Shown here in pieces: positions 46,519-59,500 of a stretch of 64,000 nucleotides of DNA. The translations under genes were made by a program, and so were the position numbers. The notes under the pieces are model-generated. The model saw only the letters and a list, made by a program, of their open reading frames with translations, had not been told where the DNA came from and made no database searches. Positions within the stretch are counted from its first letter, which is position 1, and each line of letters begins with the position of its first letter. The DNA comes from Quercus robur. Its lineage: Eukaryota; Streptophyta; Magnoliopsida; Fagales; Fagaceae. The stretch is from positions 42,384,327 through 42,448,326 of the forward strand of contig NC_065545.1 in the NCBI RefSeq assembly GCF_932294415.1. Direction: 5' to 3'.

Positions 46519-49500
46519 ATGAGCTTTCAGGATCTCGAGGCTGGGCGGCCCTTGTCTTCGAGGCGAGACCGAGTCAATGGCAAGCAAGACTCAACCCAAG
46601 CCGTTGCCTCCGGGATCTTTCAGATCAACACCGCCGTGTCCACGTTTCAGAGACTCGTCAACACGCTCGGTACCCCGAAGGACACGCCTGAGCTCCGCGA
46701 GAAGCTGTAAGTTCCATTCTCCCTCTCTCTCTCTGTGTCGCTTTAATGCTAGGACTTTTGCTTGGAAGAAGAATTCAATTCTTGCGTATAGGTTGTATTT
46801 ATTTTGGTTGAATTGAATTGAATCATTGGGATCAAAATGTAGGATTGATTTCAAAGCCTGCTTGCTATTTGTAACCTGTTGAATTAGGTGCAATTTTTGA
46901 GCAAAATTCTTAGTAGATGTTTGCTTTTGAAAGCAATGCTGGTTTAGTGTTGTAGTGTTGAATATGATGAATTTATTTTATTTTATTTTATTTTTTTATT
47001 TTTATCTTGTATTGGTAAATTACACATGCACTTAATGGGTTTTGAACTCACTGACCCACCTAGAAGGTGCATTTTGAGCTAAATTTATATGCTTTGTTTT
47101 ATATTACTTATCAAAAAAGAACTTTTTTTGTATCATGAAATCACAGTTAGATGCCCTTCTAATATTTGTGGTATTTGGAGATTGGGTTATAACAGAATAG
47201 AATAGTCCATTTCTGTATGCAGTCTTAGGATTAAAATAAAGGGCATATGATATGATGCTTATTTTTTAGATGAAGATGGGATTTTTAGATGAAGATTGGG
47301 TTATAACCTCAATTTTTTAATGAATAAATTTCAAATAAAATGGCTGCTAGATGTGGTGTGTATTAGTGAAATTTAAGTTGTGTGCTCTGGAAATTCTATA
47401 CATGATATCCTATCAAAAAAAAAAGAAATTCTATACATGATATCTTTAAGGGCTACAGTTTCAATGTGACCGACTTGTTTCTTTATTTCTTTGATTTGGT
47501 CACTGCCTCTGTTTTGATCTTTGTCAAGAAATTAATTTCATGACAACTTCCCACCTTTGCTGGTCCTCATTGATTTTCTTTGAACTTTCAGGCACAAGAC
47601 AAGGCAACATATTGGGCAATTAGTGAAGGATACATCGGCTAAACTTAAACAAGCTAGTGAAATAGATCATCGCGCTGAAGTTAATGTAAGTAGTTTATAA
47701 TTTTAATCTCTCATCTCTGTCTGTCTACCTGCTTACTTCTCATAAATGGTGTAGAAGCTCTCTTTGACCTTCATCTTAAAAATTAAGATGAATATGCAAC
47801 TATAGCTTTCCCTTAAGTTTTTTACAATTGTATACTGAAGAATTATCGTGCCAATAGTTTTAATTACTGAATATTTCATGGGCTGTTTGGAATTTCATAG
47901 ACCTGGTTAGTTGAGAATAAGCTTAAAGCTCACTGTTTGTTAGTCTTAAGGTGATGGATAAGAATCCTAGTATGGGGATTGATCCACTATCTAGAAGCAC
48001 CACTTGGATGGTGCTAAAAGTGAAACCAAATGTTTTTAGAATTCAACATTTTTCCTCTTTGCTTTAATTTTGTTTTATACTTCTGTTTTTTAAAGGATGT
48101 GTCTTCCATCTAATTTCAGGCCAGCAAAAAAATTGCCGATGCTAAACTTGCAAAAGATTTTCAAGCAGTGCTGAGAGAATTTCAGAAGGCTCAGCGGCTG
48201 GCAGCTGAGCGGGAAACAGCATACACTCCTTTTGTTCCCCAATCAGTTCTTCCTTCTAGGTAATTTGGATGGTCTTTAACAATTAAGCATGCAGCTTTAT
48301 TAGTTTTTTCCTTCTTTGTCTGTGACTTTGTTCACACATGCTTGCAAGAAACGGAACTTTTTGAAAACTGAAAAGTGAGCTGATCTACCAAATAATGAGA
48401 ATACTCTAGTTTTTGGTATGCAATAAAGGAGAATACTCTAGTTTCTTGTTGTTTAGAACTTTCTGTGCATTCATTAAAAAAAAAAAGGACTTGCCTGTGC
48501 AGCTCACCTAGTGGTTGGTAATACATTATACCATTATGCAGTTTAATTTTGAAGTTTCCTTTCCATGTATAATATCTATCTTACATTTGTTTCATGCTTT
48601 ATTCAGCTACACAGCAAGTGAGATAGATGTAAGTTCAGATAAGAGTCCAGAACAGCGTGCTCTTCTTGTGGAATCCAGAAGGTGAGTTTTGTTCGCATTA
48701 ATGATGTCTTTACTTCGTCCATTTGGGCCCTATTCAATTGTTCTAAAACAATTATTGCGAAATTAATATTATGGTAACCTTAAAACTACGTTGTCCAATT
48801 TTCGGAGTCTTTTTTTATTAATTATTTTCTTAGTCTTGAGCGCTTTCATTTTATACTTATTCCTTTTTCTTTTCTTTTTTTGGGTTGGGTTTCAGAATTT
48901 ATGGTTATATTTTAAATTTCAAACCAAAATTTGCTGATTGTGGTTTCTCTTCAAGTTTAGGTAAAATGGACATGTATCTTTGCTACAAGCATACAACAAC
49001 AATAGCAACCATGCCTCCAAACAATGAAAAACTCCCATTTTTTAATCCTTTCCATTTTCCACCCAACCAAATGGACCATAAGTGAGATTGATATATGATT
49101 TCCCTTGATCTCTATTATATTGTATTGTGGTCAAGATCATATTATCAGGTTGCTGTCTGTTTGGTCTCCTCATTTTAATGAAGAATGTCTCTGAACTTAT
49201 ATTTTTTAGGGGTAAAATACTTCTGTCTCCCTTAGAGTTAATGAAAACTAAAGACATGTCCTCCCTCATAAATTTTGAAATTCCTCAGGCCTTCCATGTG
49301 GTGCATATGTGGCAGACACTCTGGATCCATTCCATCACACTGCCACAGATGAAAACTATTAATAGCATTGTTGAAATAGTACGAAATGCATGCAATACCC
49401 TTAGTCTTGTTTGCTCAAAATGAAGATAATCCTAATTTTTGTAGAAAATGCTAGGACCAGAATGTCAGTTTGCATTTAATGACAAACTTGGATTAAAGTG

Positions 49501-50261
49501 TAGTTATAGAAAACACAAGGGATGTCTGTGTCTTTGCCTAAACCAAAGGGAGTTTGGCATATTGGATCCAATATTTTATAGGAAAGGGTCTTGAAGTAAC
49601 ATATTGAAAGAAATCTCTTCTTTTTTCTTCTCCTAAACATGATTGCAATATATTTAGGGGCAAAGTTTATATCCAAACTAGTTTGGATATAGTCGCTCCA
49701 AACCTTTAAAAAGATGATATGTGTCCTTCATCATATACAAGGCACATGACTAACTTGACAAAACCACACTAACCCCACTTAACTCCAATTTCTCTCTCCC
49801 TCCTTTGTACAAGACCCACCCACCCAACTGGATCCCCCTCTCCTCTCTCCACCAATCAAGCCTCCCAATCCCTCCACTGTTTCCACCGCTGGCCAATTTC
49901 CACCTTGTATCCACCACCTCACCCACTTTTCCACTCCACCGGTCTCTCTCCACTTGATTTTCTAAAAAAAATTATGGCATGCTCGATCAACTAGATCTAA
50001 TAATTGATGTGAAAAATTCAAAATTCTTATCTTCCCATAGATTGATTAATGGGTATATTATTGTAAAGTTTTGAGCTTTAGATAGATATTTAAACCAAAC
50101 ACTAAATTTGGGTGGGTGGATATGAAGGAGAAAGAGAAAATAGGAGGGTTGGCCGGTGGTGGATACAGGGTGGATGGGTGGGCTGATGGTCGAGGCAAGG
50201 AAGGGGTTGGGCGGCTTGATCAGTGGAGAGAGAGAGGATCCAGTTGGGTCAGTGGGTCTTG

Positions 50262-50296
<35 letters not shown>

Positions 50297-51244
50297 ATTG
50301 ATTGATTGATTGATTGAAGTCAACCGGGGTTGAGTGTGGTTAAATTTTGTCAACTTAGTCATGTGCCTTGCACATGGTGAAGGAAACATCATCTTTTTAA
50401 GGTGGTTTGGAGGGACTGTATCCAAACTAGTTGGATATAAACTGTCCTATATTTAGTGCCAGAAGAACATTGAAACCTCAACCATGGAGGCCAGTGCGCA
50501 TGTGAAGAGTTATATATATTGTGTGCATTTCTTTTTTTATATACTTTGATTATAGAGTTTGCATTTAGGCTTTGTTTAAACGAGTTTCTTTAATTGCATC
50601 CACTTTTAACTTTTGAGTGATTTGTGCTGCAGACAGGAGGTCTTGCTTCTGGACAATGAAATTGCCTTCAACGAGGCTGTAATTGAGGAAAGAGACCAAG
50701 GTATACAAGAAATCCAGCAACAAATTGGTGAAGTGAGTGAGATCTTTAAAGATCTTGCTGTACTGGTCCATGAGCAAGGAACCATGATTGGTAAGTCATC
50801 TGACTTATTCTCTAGAAGTCACCAATTTTTGTTTGTGTCTGGCTCATGTTGTCACATGTCAAGCTTATTTTTTTTGCAGATGATATTGGCTCCAATATTG
50901 AGGGCTCTCACGCAGCAACTGCCCAAGCAAAGTCTCAACTTGCAAAAGCTGCAAAGACCCAAAGATCTAATTCGTCTCTGGTAATTTATGATGCCTACCC
51001 CCCCCCCCCCTTTTTTTCCTGGGACAAAATGACAAAGGGCGTTGACCTCCTTGTTTACACTTGTATATCAGAATGAGGGTCAGAGTGTGGTTGCCCTCCT
51101 CTTGAGCCACTGATTTCATCTGTTAACCTTCAAAATTTTTTTTTTTTTGGTTAATCAGGTTTTTATTTTTCTGTGCAGACATGCTTGCTCTTGGTGATAT
51201 TTGGGATTGTGCTTCTCATTGTAGTCATAGTACTTGCGGCTTAA
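46519..51244 (+). CDS. SYP22: SYP22/VAM3-type syntaxin (Qa-SNARE)
   Basis: Qa-SNARE of the SYP2 group, mediating membrane fusion at the prevacuolar compartment and vacuole. Seven exons: 46519-46706, 47592-47685, 48120-48259, 48607-48681, 50633-50790, 50880-50980, 51179-51244; all introns are GT/AG. Product 273 residues, the family length. The N-terminal part has the conserved '[14 protein letters not shown]' and '[19 protein letters not shown]' (Habc domain, about 25-130). The SNARE helix runs about 172-235 with the zero-layer glutamine Q214 ('[13 protein letters not shown]'). A C-terminal anchor spans 253-273 ('[16 protein letters not shown]...'). Match to Arabidopsis SYP22 is strong from memory, especially the anchor and 'FVPQS.LPSSYTA'. 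The ATG opens the conserved 'MSFQDLE'. Intron 4 (1,951 bp) carries a 790-bp transposon. Looks intact. Confidence 0.95.
49658..50447. mobile_element. Mutator-type foldback in SYP22 intron 4
   Basis: Perfect 9-bp duplication TATATTTAG (49649-49657, 50448-50456) around inverted ends GGGCAAAGTTTATATCC and GGATATAAACTGTCC. The arms are about 300 bp long ('aggcacatgacta', 'caactggatcc', 'gatcaagcc' are mirrored) with a loop of about 200 bp, so nearly the whole 790 bp can fold. GAGA microsatellite at 50261-50293 and (GATT)n at 50293-50316. No coding capacity. Confidence 0.88.
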
Positions 51245-51475
51245 TCAGAAGCTCTCTGATTCGATAATAGAGTGAATTCAGAATGTGGTCACTGCTGCAG
51301 CAACAAGATAGAATCGCTTTGTTAATTTTTCAAAAGTGTTGTTTTATGAGGCATCAAGGCTGACGGAAGTGTCATTTCTAGTCCAAGGTAGTATATAAAT
51401 CGGTTTTCTGCTTATGATATTGGGTTGTTTTTATTTGGGTGGTGGGGTGTTTGTTCTTGTCTGTAAGTCGGTGTT

Positions 51476-51612
51476 TGGGGTTTTGAGGATGTGTTACATG
51501 CTTACAGCTTCTTGTGGTGTTTGGGGTTTTGGAGGATGTGTTCTACAGTCTTACAGCTTCCTGTGGTGTTTGGGGTTTTGGAGGATGTGTTACAGGCTTA
51601 CAGCTTCTTGTG
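51476..51612 (+). repeat. Tandem repeat in SYP22 3' UTR
   Basis: About 2.5 copies of a roughly 55-bp unit ('ggggttttggaggatgtgtt', then 'acagcttcttgtggtgttt') lie about 230 bp after the stop codon. Confidence 0.8.
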
Positions 51613-51636
51613 TAATGGTCACTTTATTCTATTTAT

Positions 51637-51643
51637 AATAAAA
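51637..51643 (+). terminator. Polyadenylation signal of SYP22
   Basis: AATAAA in 'tataataaaattcatt', about 395 bp after the stop codon and preceded by TG-rich sequence; a plausible near-upstream element. Confidence 0.5.
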
Positions 51644-51649
51644 TTCATT

Positions 51650-52646
51650 ATTCTTTGGGTTTATTTATTTATTTTTTCATCCTTATGCTGTCAAATTGGC
51701 AATAGTTTTTCCCATGTTTCCTTTCCATCTACACAACCATTGGCAGGGACATTTGACTGTGTGCCTTGGTCGGCATATACTTTTACAATGTTGGAGTCGA
51801 AAAAAATTCTTACCTTTATTACCATTTTAGTCTCCATTTTTCATGGACTTTTTTTTTTTATTATAGATAATTTGAGTGATGTCAAGATACTATAAGTTTG
51901 TTTCTAATAAAATTTTTTTTTTTTTAATTTTTGGTAGAAAATTGTTAGTAATTTTAGCATTATGCTTTAAATTTTGCCGAAGTACATTTTCCGGAGGGCT
52001 GATGCTTGCACCAACGAGTATTATTGCCAAGCTAGAGTCGCTCGTTTAGGATCCAAAGACCATCAAGAAAAGAGGTTGGCCCCTTGGCGAGGCATATTTT
52101 CGAAATGATTGCTTTATCCCTCTCTTAATGCCCTACCCCTACCCCGATCCCCACCCAAAATCTTCCCTCTCCCTTCATCATTAAAAAGAAGAGCCACCAA
52201 AAAGTTGGGCGTTGGGGAAATTGTTGAATTTTCCATGTGTGTTAGGAATAGCTTTGGATCTTGTGTAAGAATGTAGGGAATCTAGGGATTGTTGTCTTTG
52301 GAAGTGATATTGCTAATGCTGTTTGTGCTTAGTTAACACAGGTTGACAACTAATTCGATCTTCAAACCCAAAGTCAAATCTTGCTACTAGAAAATTGAGG
52401 TTAAGAGTAACCTCCAAGCATATTCTAAAATTGATTCTCAAAAAAAGAAAACAAAACAAAACAAGAGAAGGATATTCTAAAAATGATCATTACAGTTTTG
52501 TATTTAAATTATATGGTTACTTCAAGCTAGGGAAATGGTTGAATTTGTCAGCTTTTCACACCAACTAGACATTACTGCCTTGAAGAAGATAGAAGTGAGT
52601 ACACTAATAAGAAAGGAACCACAAGCAGAAATTAGTAGTCACTCTA
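51650..52646. other. Intergenic, with one arm of a distant direct repeat
   Basis: 52281-52415 ('tagggattgttgtctttggaa...') is repeated in diverged form at about 54010-54147. No gene is supported. Confidence 0.5.
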
Positions 52647-53590
52647 TAGGCTGGGATGTATAGATGGTTTGGATTTCTGGTTCTGAGTGGAAGCTATGGT
52701 TGCCAATTCCTATTCAACTACTTTGATTTGTAACAACAACTGTTTCCTTTCTTTTTCTTTTTGCCCAATAAGAGGAAAAGAAATAGTGGATCCTCTGTAT
52801 TAGTCACGCTAGAACACTGGATTTGATAATCAAGTAGAACATTAAGGAGTTTGTTCTCAAAAAAGTCTCATAAATGTCTTCAAACGTAGCACTCTTATCC
52901 TCAACAGTCACATATCTACTCCTTTGTCAGAAGCATATCTGAGTGACCTTACCCATGCAGATAGGTCCCCTACGTGGTTTGACACTTGTCTATCAACCCT
53001 AGCCAGGACCTCTACTCCTAATGCATGTGAACCTTATCCTGACATCCACAATTATTACTATTGCAGAGCTCTATCCGGAAGAAGATACATCTCCAGCCAG
53101 GCCCCTACTTTTTTTTGCCACTTGTAAATCCATGGCTTAGGCCCCTACTTTCTTTTGAAATGTATAATATACATTATCTCTAAGCTTTGTGGTCTATAAA
53201 TAGAATCCTTGTAACTCTGAAGAGGCAAGAGTGAAGAGAGAACACTTAGAAGTCCTTACTCCTTATAAGATTACTATTCCTTGTAAGATGTTCATCAGTG
53301 TCTTTTATGTCTAATGTAAAAAAGCTATTGAATCTAATAATATCTCTTAGTTTGATGTATCTTGTGCTATGTTCTATCCCATATTTTCATATTATCTTTT
53401 ATATCTTCTTAGTAATATATGTTATTAACCAGTTTCCAAAATCTTCTTACACCCTCTTTCTCTTAATAGTTAATCCTTTCTCCTCAAGCTTTGGTAGTTA
53501 TGGCCTATTTCACTTCAGATTAAGATTTAGACCCAAACAATGAAGATAACTCAGAACTAGAAATTCAAACCATCTATACATCCCAGCCTA
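52647..53590. mobile_element. TIR element, 944 bp
   Basis: Inverted ends of about 42 bp start TAGGCTGGGATGTATAGATG and are mirrored at 53550-53590; TA lies on both outer sides. The interior has an LTR-like stretch with a TATA motif ('tctataaataga', about 53190) and 'gaagaggcaagagtgaagag', so one element may lie inside another. No coding sequence. Family unclear. Confidence 0.5.
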
Positions 53591-53681
53591 TAAGACTTGT
53601 CTATACCATCGACCTCCCCATTTTCACCAATTTCTCCCTATCAAAACCTTCAACCATTAGCCATAACACGTCCTGACCATA

Positions 53682-53743
53682 ACCCTTTTAAATCAAGTGG
53701 AATTTTTCCTATAACCCTTTTAAACTAAGTGGAATTTTTCCTA
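53682..53743 (+). repeat. Two copies of a 31-bp repeat
   Basis: 'acccttttaaa(t/c)(c/t)aagtgga' plus 'atttttccta' occurs twice head to tail. Confidence 0.8.
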
Positions 53744-53745
53744 AG

Positions 53746-53872
53746 ACAAGGGATACAACTCAGTGATAGAGTGTCACATTTGATAGGCGAGAGGTGTAAG
53801 TACCGCAAGTTGTGAAGCGATCTTGTATTAAAGAAACTACTTTTGTTTTCCATAACAAAAAAGAAAGAAAGT
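53746..53872 (+). mobile_element. Possible tRNA-derived SINE
   Basis: 'gggatacaactcagtgatagagtg' resembles the A box and D arm of tRNA, and the following 'aggcgagaggtgtaagtacc' resembles the anticodon stem and variable loop of plant tRNA-Ala; the B box is poor. A tRNA-unrelated stretch and an A-rich tail ('aacaaaaaagaaagaaa') follow. A decayed SINE head is likely; a functional tRNA is not. Confidence 0.4.
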
Positions 53873-54712
53873 CAACTTATTCAACCTTACTCTAATAAGG
53901 TGTGGCGTTATATTCCAAACTTTATTGAGCACTCCTTCAAATGAAGCAGCTAAAGCGTGAGTCTCTATTGCTCCAAAAACTAAGGATTTAGAGAGTCAGA
54001 CAAAAAATGTAGGGATTGTTATCTTTGGTAGTAATATTGCTAATGCTGACATTCACAAGCACAAGCTAATCATTAATTCAAACTTCAAATCAAAAGCCAA
54101 ATTCTATTTCTAGAAAATCGAAGGATCAACAGCTAAGAGTAATGGCTAAGAAAGCAAGGCAAATATAATTTCTTCTATTCAATAAGAAAGGAAATCAATG
54201 GGAAGTAAATTGAAGCGAGAAATGTTCTCTCCCTCAGGTTCACATATCTTTATTCGTTCAAAACCTAGTTAGTAAATACACGTACGTACGTATGTAATAT
54301 TGAATAAAACTTTCGTCCAACGTTATGTTTCCAATGGTACAGAAGTTCCGCGTTTTTTATAAACTAAGACTACAATAGGCGTTTGTTACGGAAGCAATAA
54401 AAATCAGCTTGTTAAATAGGTCTGGTTTCAGCTTTAAAAATCATGTCTAGTTAAAAGATAGAGTAGGATAAAACTTTAATGAAACCTACTGGCGTTAAAC
54501 ATTGAACCATGGTTATAGTGTAAAAAAAAATGTTTAAGAAACCTATTCGGTCAAACACGATGATTCCTATCTAATATATTTATTTTATTATATCCTGATT
54601 CTTGAACTTAAATCCAACCATATTTTCTCAAAAATTAAATAGTCCAGAACTTAAAATAAAAGAAAAATCTGCAAATAATGAGAATTAACTCATGTTCCCA
54701 ACTATCAACACA

Positions 54713-54743
<31 letters not shown>

Positions 54744-56349
54744 ATTTTTTTTTAAATCAATAATAATTAAAAAAATTAAATCATAATTTTACTAATAAAA
54801 AAAGAGGAGAATTTATCACTAAATTACAAAACTCTTAACAATCATTTTTAGTTTTGTAAACATGATTATATTGGGTTGTTTCAATAATTATTGAAATGAG
54901 TGTTTTTTATATAATAATTCAATAGTTTGAGGAAAAGGGAATTTAAACTATGGATATCTCCATTGAAAGTATCATAAGGTGTCAACTAGTTGAGCTACAA
55001 GACTTTTTGCCACGTTTGACAAGAGTTAAAAGCTTATGATGCAAAAATTATTGTATTTATCTCAAAAATATATGTGGTAAATGTCTCCATATTTTTGTTA
55101 CGAATTTTTCAAAAATAAACATATTATACCTGTACAATATGTTCCTTTTTTTCACTGTTTTTGTATTTTTTTTGCCAAATCTTTGAAATGTACTTTTTTT
55201 AAAAGATGTCAATTTATACTCATCCATATACTTATTGTATTAAACATGTACCATGTTTTACTGACTATGGTTTAAAATAGAGAGATAATCTTAAGAGGAA
55301 AATATAAAGAAGAAAAATTATAAGTTTGACCATCATCTTCCCAAGTTCAAACCAAGTTAGATCTTTGTAAGATATTGAAGTTAGTGATAAAGATCTCACG
55401 AAAACTTAGGGGAATTCTTGTACTGTAAAACTTTGAAGGTCGCCTTCATTTGTTTATAACACAATAATGGTTAGTTTAAATTTTCCAATGAAAAACTATC
55501 ATATTTATGAACATATTATGGATTTTTTTTTAATAGATTAAAAAAGGAATGATTTATTCAAGAAAAAGTAAGAGTAGAAGAAGTATTAGGGATCATTAAA
55601 AATTCGAAGTTGTCATGTTGGAGTTGCCATGAGATCCCAAACAAGAGATTGATACAAAATGAAAATGGGGGGATAACCTGATGAATATGTTGGCTCATGT
55701 TCGATCTTCTTCCTACAGTTTTCTCAAAATGTGAACAGTACACATGTTGGCTTCACGATACCATATGTTGGAAAATGTTGACTCAGCACATTTTTTGCAA
55801 TCACGCAACGAAGGAGAGAGCTTACTCTAATTCTAATATGATATGAGGAGACCATATAACAAACAAACCATTAGTCCAAAAATAAAATGAGACACCTCCA
55901 ACTCCTTCATGCTTTTAATTTCCTGAGCTAGCTGTGTATTGAATTTAACAAATGGAGGAGTTGATGGAAGTTACCATGTGAGTCTGTGACCAATGTTTCT
56001 ACAGAATAGGTACAAGAATTCGCTCTCCGTATTAAAGCCATTATTAGACTGATTTATCTTCAAACAAGCCGCAAACTCTAAAACTAGCTGTTAGGGACGT
56101 GCGCACCTGTTCCTTTGAAATTTTTTTTACTTATTATTAATTTATTATATGATAAAAAAAATTAAAGATATTTGTTATAAAAGCACACTACGAACTCCAG
56201 CCATGATAACTTTTAAAGGAGAGTGAAACAAATTTTTTATGTATTAATATAATTTTAAATTTTAGTATACTTGTTATTCTTGAATATTCAAATATTCCAA
56301 TTCATGTTCTCCCCCCTCTCCCCTCTCAATAAAGTCCTAGTTAATAATG
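53873..56349. other. Gene-poor AT-rich spacer
   Basis: Contains the second arm of the 52.3-kb direct repeat (about 54010-54147), (ACGT)n-like sequence at 54280-54292 and (AT)n at 54713-54742. No coding region or RNA recognised. Confidence 0.5.
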
Positions 56350-56512
56350 AGTAATTCTATAGATACAACAAAAAGCCACAACAATTTCACAACATTCTCA
56401 AATTAACGTGCCAATTGGAGATTGTGGTGGCCCATGTGTGTAAGTTGGGTTACTAATTTAAGAATATTGTGAAATTGTTGTGCTTTTTTGTTGTATCCAT
56501 AGCATTTCTCTT
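56350..56512. mobile_element. Foldback MITE, about 160 bp
   Basis: 'gtaattctatagatacaaca' on the left is mirrored by 'tgttgtatccatagcatttc' on the right; the arms also share 'cacaacaatttcacaa(c/t)att'. Loop of about 50 bp. Ends approximate. Confidence 0.7.
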
Positions 56513-56574
56513 TTTTAAAATGTTGCTAATTTATGATATTCATCCACAATGCTTTAAATGAAATCTTAGTTCTC

Positions 56575-59500
56575 TTTTTCTTTGATAGGTAAGAAACATG
56601 TATATTCAATAAATTGCTAAATGCAAAGAAGCACTAGCATATCAAACGTACAAGAAAAGAAAGAAAAGTACAAACATAAGAGAAGAAGAACACTAAGAAC
56701 AAAGAAGAAGAGAGCTAAGGAAGAACGGAAGAGAATCACTAGATGTGAGTCCCCAAACCCTAACCCAATCAAAAAGGGAACTAGAAAAAAGAGTAAGCCT
56801 TTGGTCATCGGATTTATCCAAATTCTCAAATGTCCACTGATTACGTTCCTTCCAAATACACCACATCAGACACAATGGAACTAAATTCCAAATGTGAGAT
56901 GAACGCTTCCCCAACCAATTTCACCAGCTAAAAAGAATATCAGACTCCGTACTAAAGGGGACCCATGAAATCCCAAAGATTCTATATACAAAGCACCACA
57001 GTCGATAAGCCTTTCCACAACGTAACAACAAGTGATCCACTGTCTCCCCACAACACCAACACATAATACACCAATCAACAAAGTCGTAACCTTTAGACCT
57101 CATATTATCTCTTGTGAGAATCCTATCTCATGCTGCTGTCCAAACAAAGAAAGAGGCACGCCATGGTGCCTTAACCTTCCAAATACCTTTCCATGGAAAG
57201 ACAATGGAAGAAGAATCATGTAACTTGTGATAAAATGAGCGGATAGTAAAATCCCCTTTCTTTGTCAACTTCCATCTCATACAATCACCCTTAGTTACAA
57301 GGGGAAGACAAGTTGCCAAGAATCGAAAGAAATCATCCACCACATTTGCCTCCCAATCATAAGGACCCCGAATGAAGCGAACATCCCAAGTTCTCCTATT
57401 CTCTGCTCCTTGGAACAATAAAGATGATTCTATGGAAGCTTCTTTGTTTGCAACAAAAGTGTATAAGGTCGAAAAAGCCAACTGGAGAGGAAGATCTCCA
57501 CAAGTCTGTCCAGAAATTCACTCTATCCCCCATCTCAACCTTAAAGTGGACATTTTTGCAAACAATTTCCCATCCCATCTGAATACTTCTCCACATACCA
57601 CACCCATGAGCACCCCTTTCCAACTTAAAGGTCCATCCCCCCTAATCTTCCCCAAATTTCAAAGCTACCACCCTCCTCCACAGCCTATTCTCCTCGATCC
57701 CAAAACGCCAAAGCCACTTTCCAAGTAAGGCTTTATTGAACGTGGTTAACTTCCTAATACCCAAACTACCATCAGCCATAGACATGCACACCTTATCCCA
57801 ACCCAACAAATGTGTCTTAGTGTCACCCCACAAGAAGTCCCTTTGCAGCTTCTCAATTTTGTTCGCCACGTGTAGGAATGGTGAAAAAAGAAATAAAAAA
57901 TAAGTAGGGAGGCTAGAAAGCATGCTTTTAAGCAATGTCAGTCTGCCACCTTTTGACAACTACAACTTCTTCCAACCTACTAACTTTCTTTCAATTTTTT
58001 TCTAATATAGGGTTCCAAATAGAGGGGGCTTTATGGGACACTCCCAGTGGCATACCAAGATAAGTCATTGGCAAGGTCCTAACCCTACAACCCAATATCT
58101 CTGCCAAAGCATGCACATTATTTACCTTTCCTATAAGAACCATTTCGCTCTTAGCTACGTTAACCTTCAAACTTGTCACAGCTTGAAAACAAAGTAGCAA
58201 CAATCAAATTCGTAGGATCTGCTCTACCGCTGCCTCACAAAACAAAATGGTATCATCCGCAAACAGCAAATGTGAAACACATTCCCTTCTGCCCTTCCTG
58301 CCATTTGCCCTAAAGCCACTAAGAAATCCTGCCCCCTCCATTCTCTTCTCCATCCTACTAAACACTTCCATCATAATTAAAAATAACATGGGAGACAGCG
58401 AATCCCCTTGTCTCAAACCTCTAGAGCTTCCAAAGAAATTAGTTAGAGACCGTTGACTAACACAAAAAACTGCACTGTCGAGATACAAGTTCAAATCCAG
58501 CTGCACCATTTTTCTCCAAAGCCCATTTCCTTCATCAACTTCAGAAGTGCCTCCCAATTCACATTGTCATATGCTTTCTCAATATCTAACTTACAGATTA
58601 CCCTAGGAATCTTACTCTTCGTCCAGCTGTCCACACACTCATTGGCAATGAGAACTGAATCAAGGATTTGTCTACCTCCCATAAAACTATTCTGAGATTC
58701 AGATATCAGTTGATCTAACACCACTTTCAATCGATTTGCCAAAACCTTGGCCAAGATCTTATACAAGCTCCCCACTAAACTAATAGGTCTGAAATCTCAA
58801 ATGTTAGAGGCATCATTCTTCTTAGGGATTAAAACTAAAAAGGTAGCATCTAGAGATTTCTCAAATTTACAGTGCTGATAGAACTCTTCAAAAATTGCTA
58901 AAACATCACTTTCTACCACTCTCTAGCAATGATGGAAAAAGGCCATAAAAAAGTCATTTGGACCTAGAGCTTTATCCCCTTCCATATCTCTAACCACTTG
59001 TATTATCTCGTCCTTCTCAAACCTCCTCTCCATCCAGCCCCTCTCCGCCTCCTCAATTTGATCAAACTCTAGACCTTCCATAAAAGGTCTCCACTCTTCG
59101 GACTCTTAATACAGAGTTTTATAAAATTGAACCACCTGAGCAGCCACTTCTGCTCCTTCCTCATAAATCACTCCATCCACTTCTAAGAAACTCAAATGAT
59201 TATGCCTTCTATGGGAATTAGTCATCTTGTGGAAGAACTTAGTTTTATGATCACCCTCCTTAATGCACAACATTCTCGATTTCTGTCTCCATGAGATCTC
59301 CTCTAAAGAAAGAAGATGCTCTATTTGCGATCTCACTTCGTTTCTCTCAAACATCTCTGTTTCAGTGAGTCCAAGAACCCCATCCTTAGCGTCTAGCGAC
59401 TCTAAAGCCCCCAATAATTCTTTCTTCTTGCGGCCAACATTGCCGAATTCTTGGCAACTCCATTGAACAATGTCTTCTTTCAAAACTTTCAATTTTTTGG

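Noticed and set aside
53746-53820. Functional tRNA gene
   Set aside because: No paired acceptor stem and no good B box; better read as a decayed SINE head.
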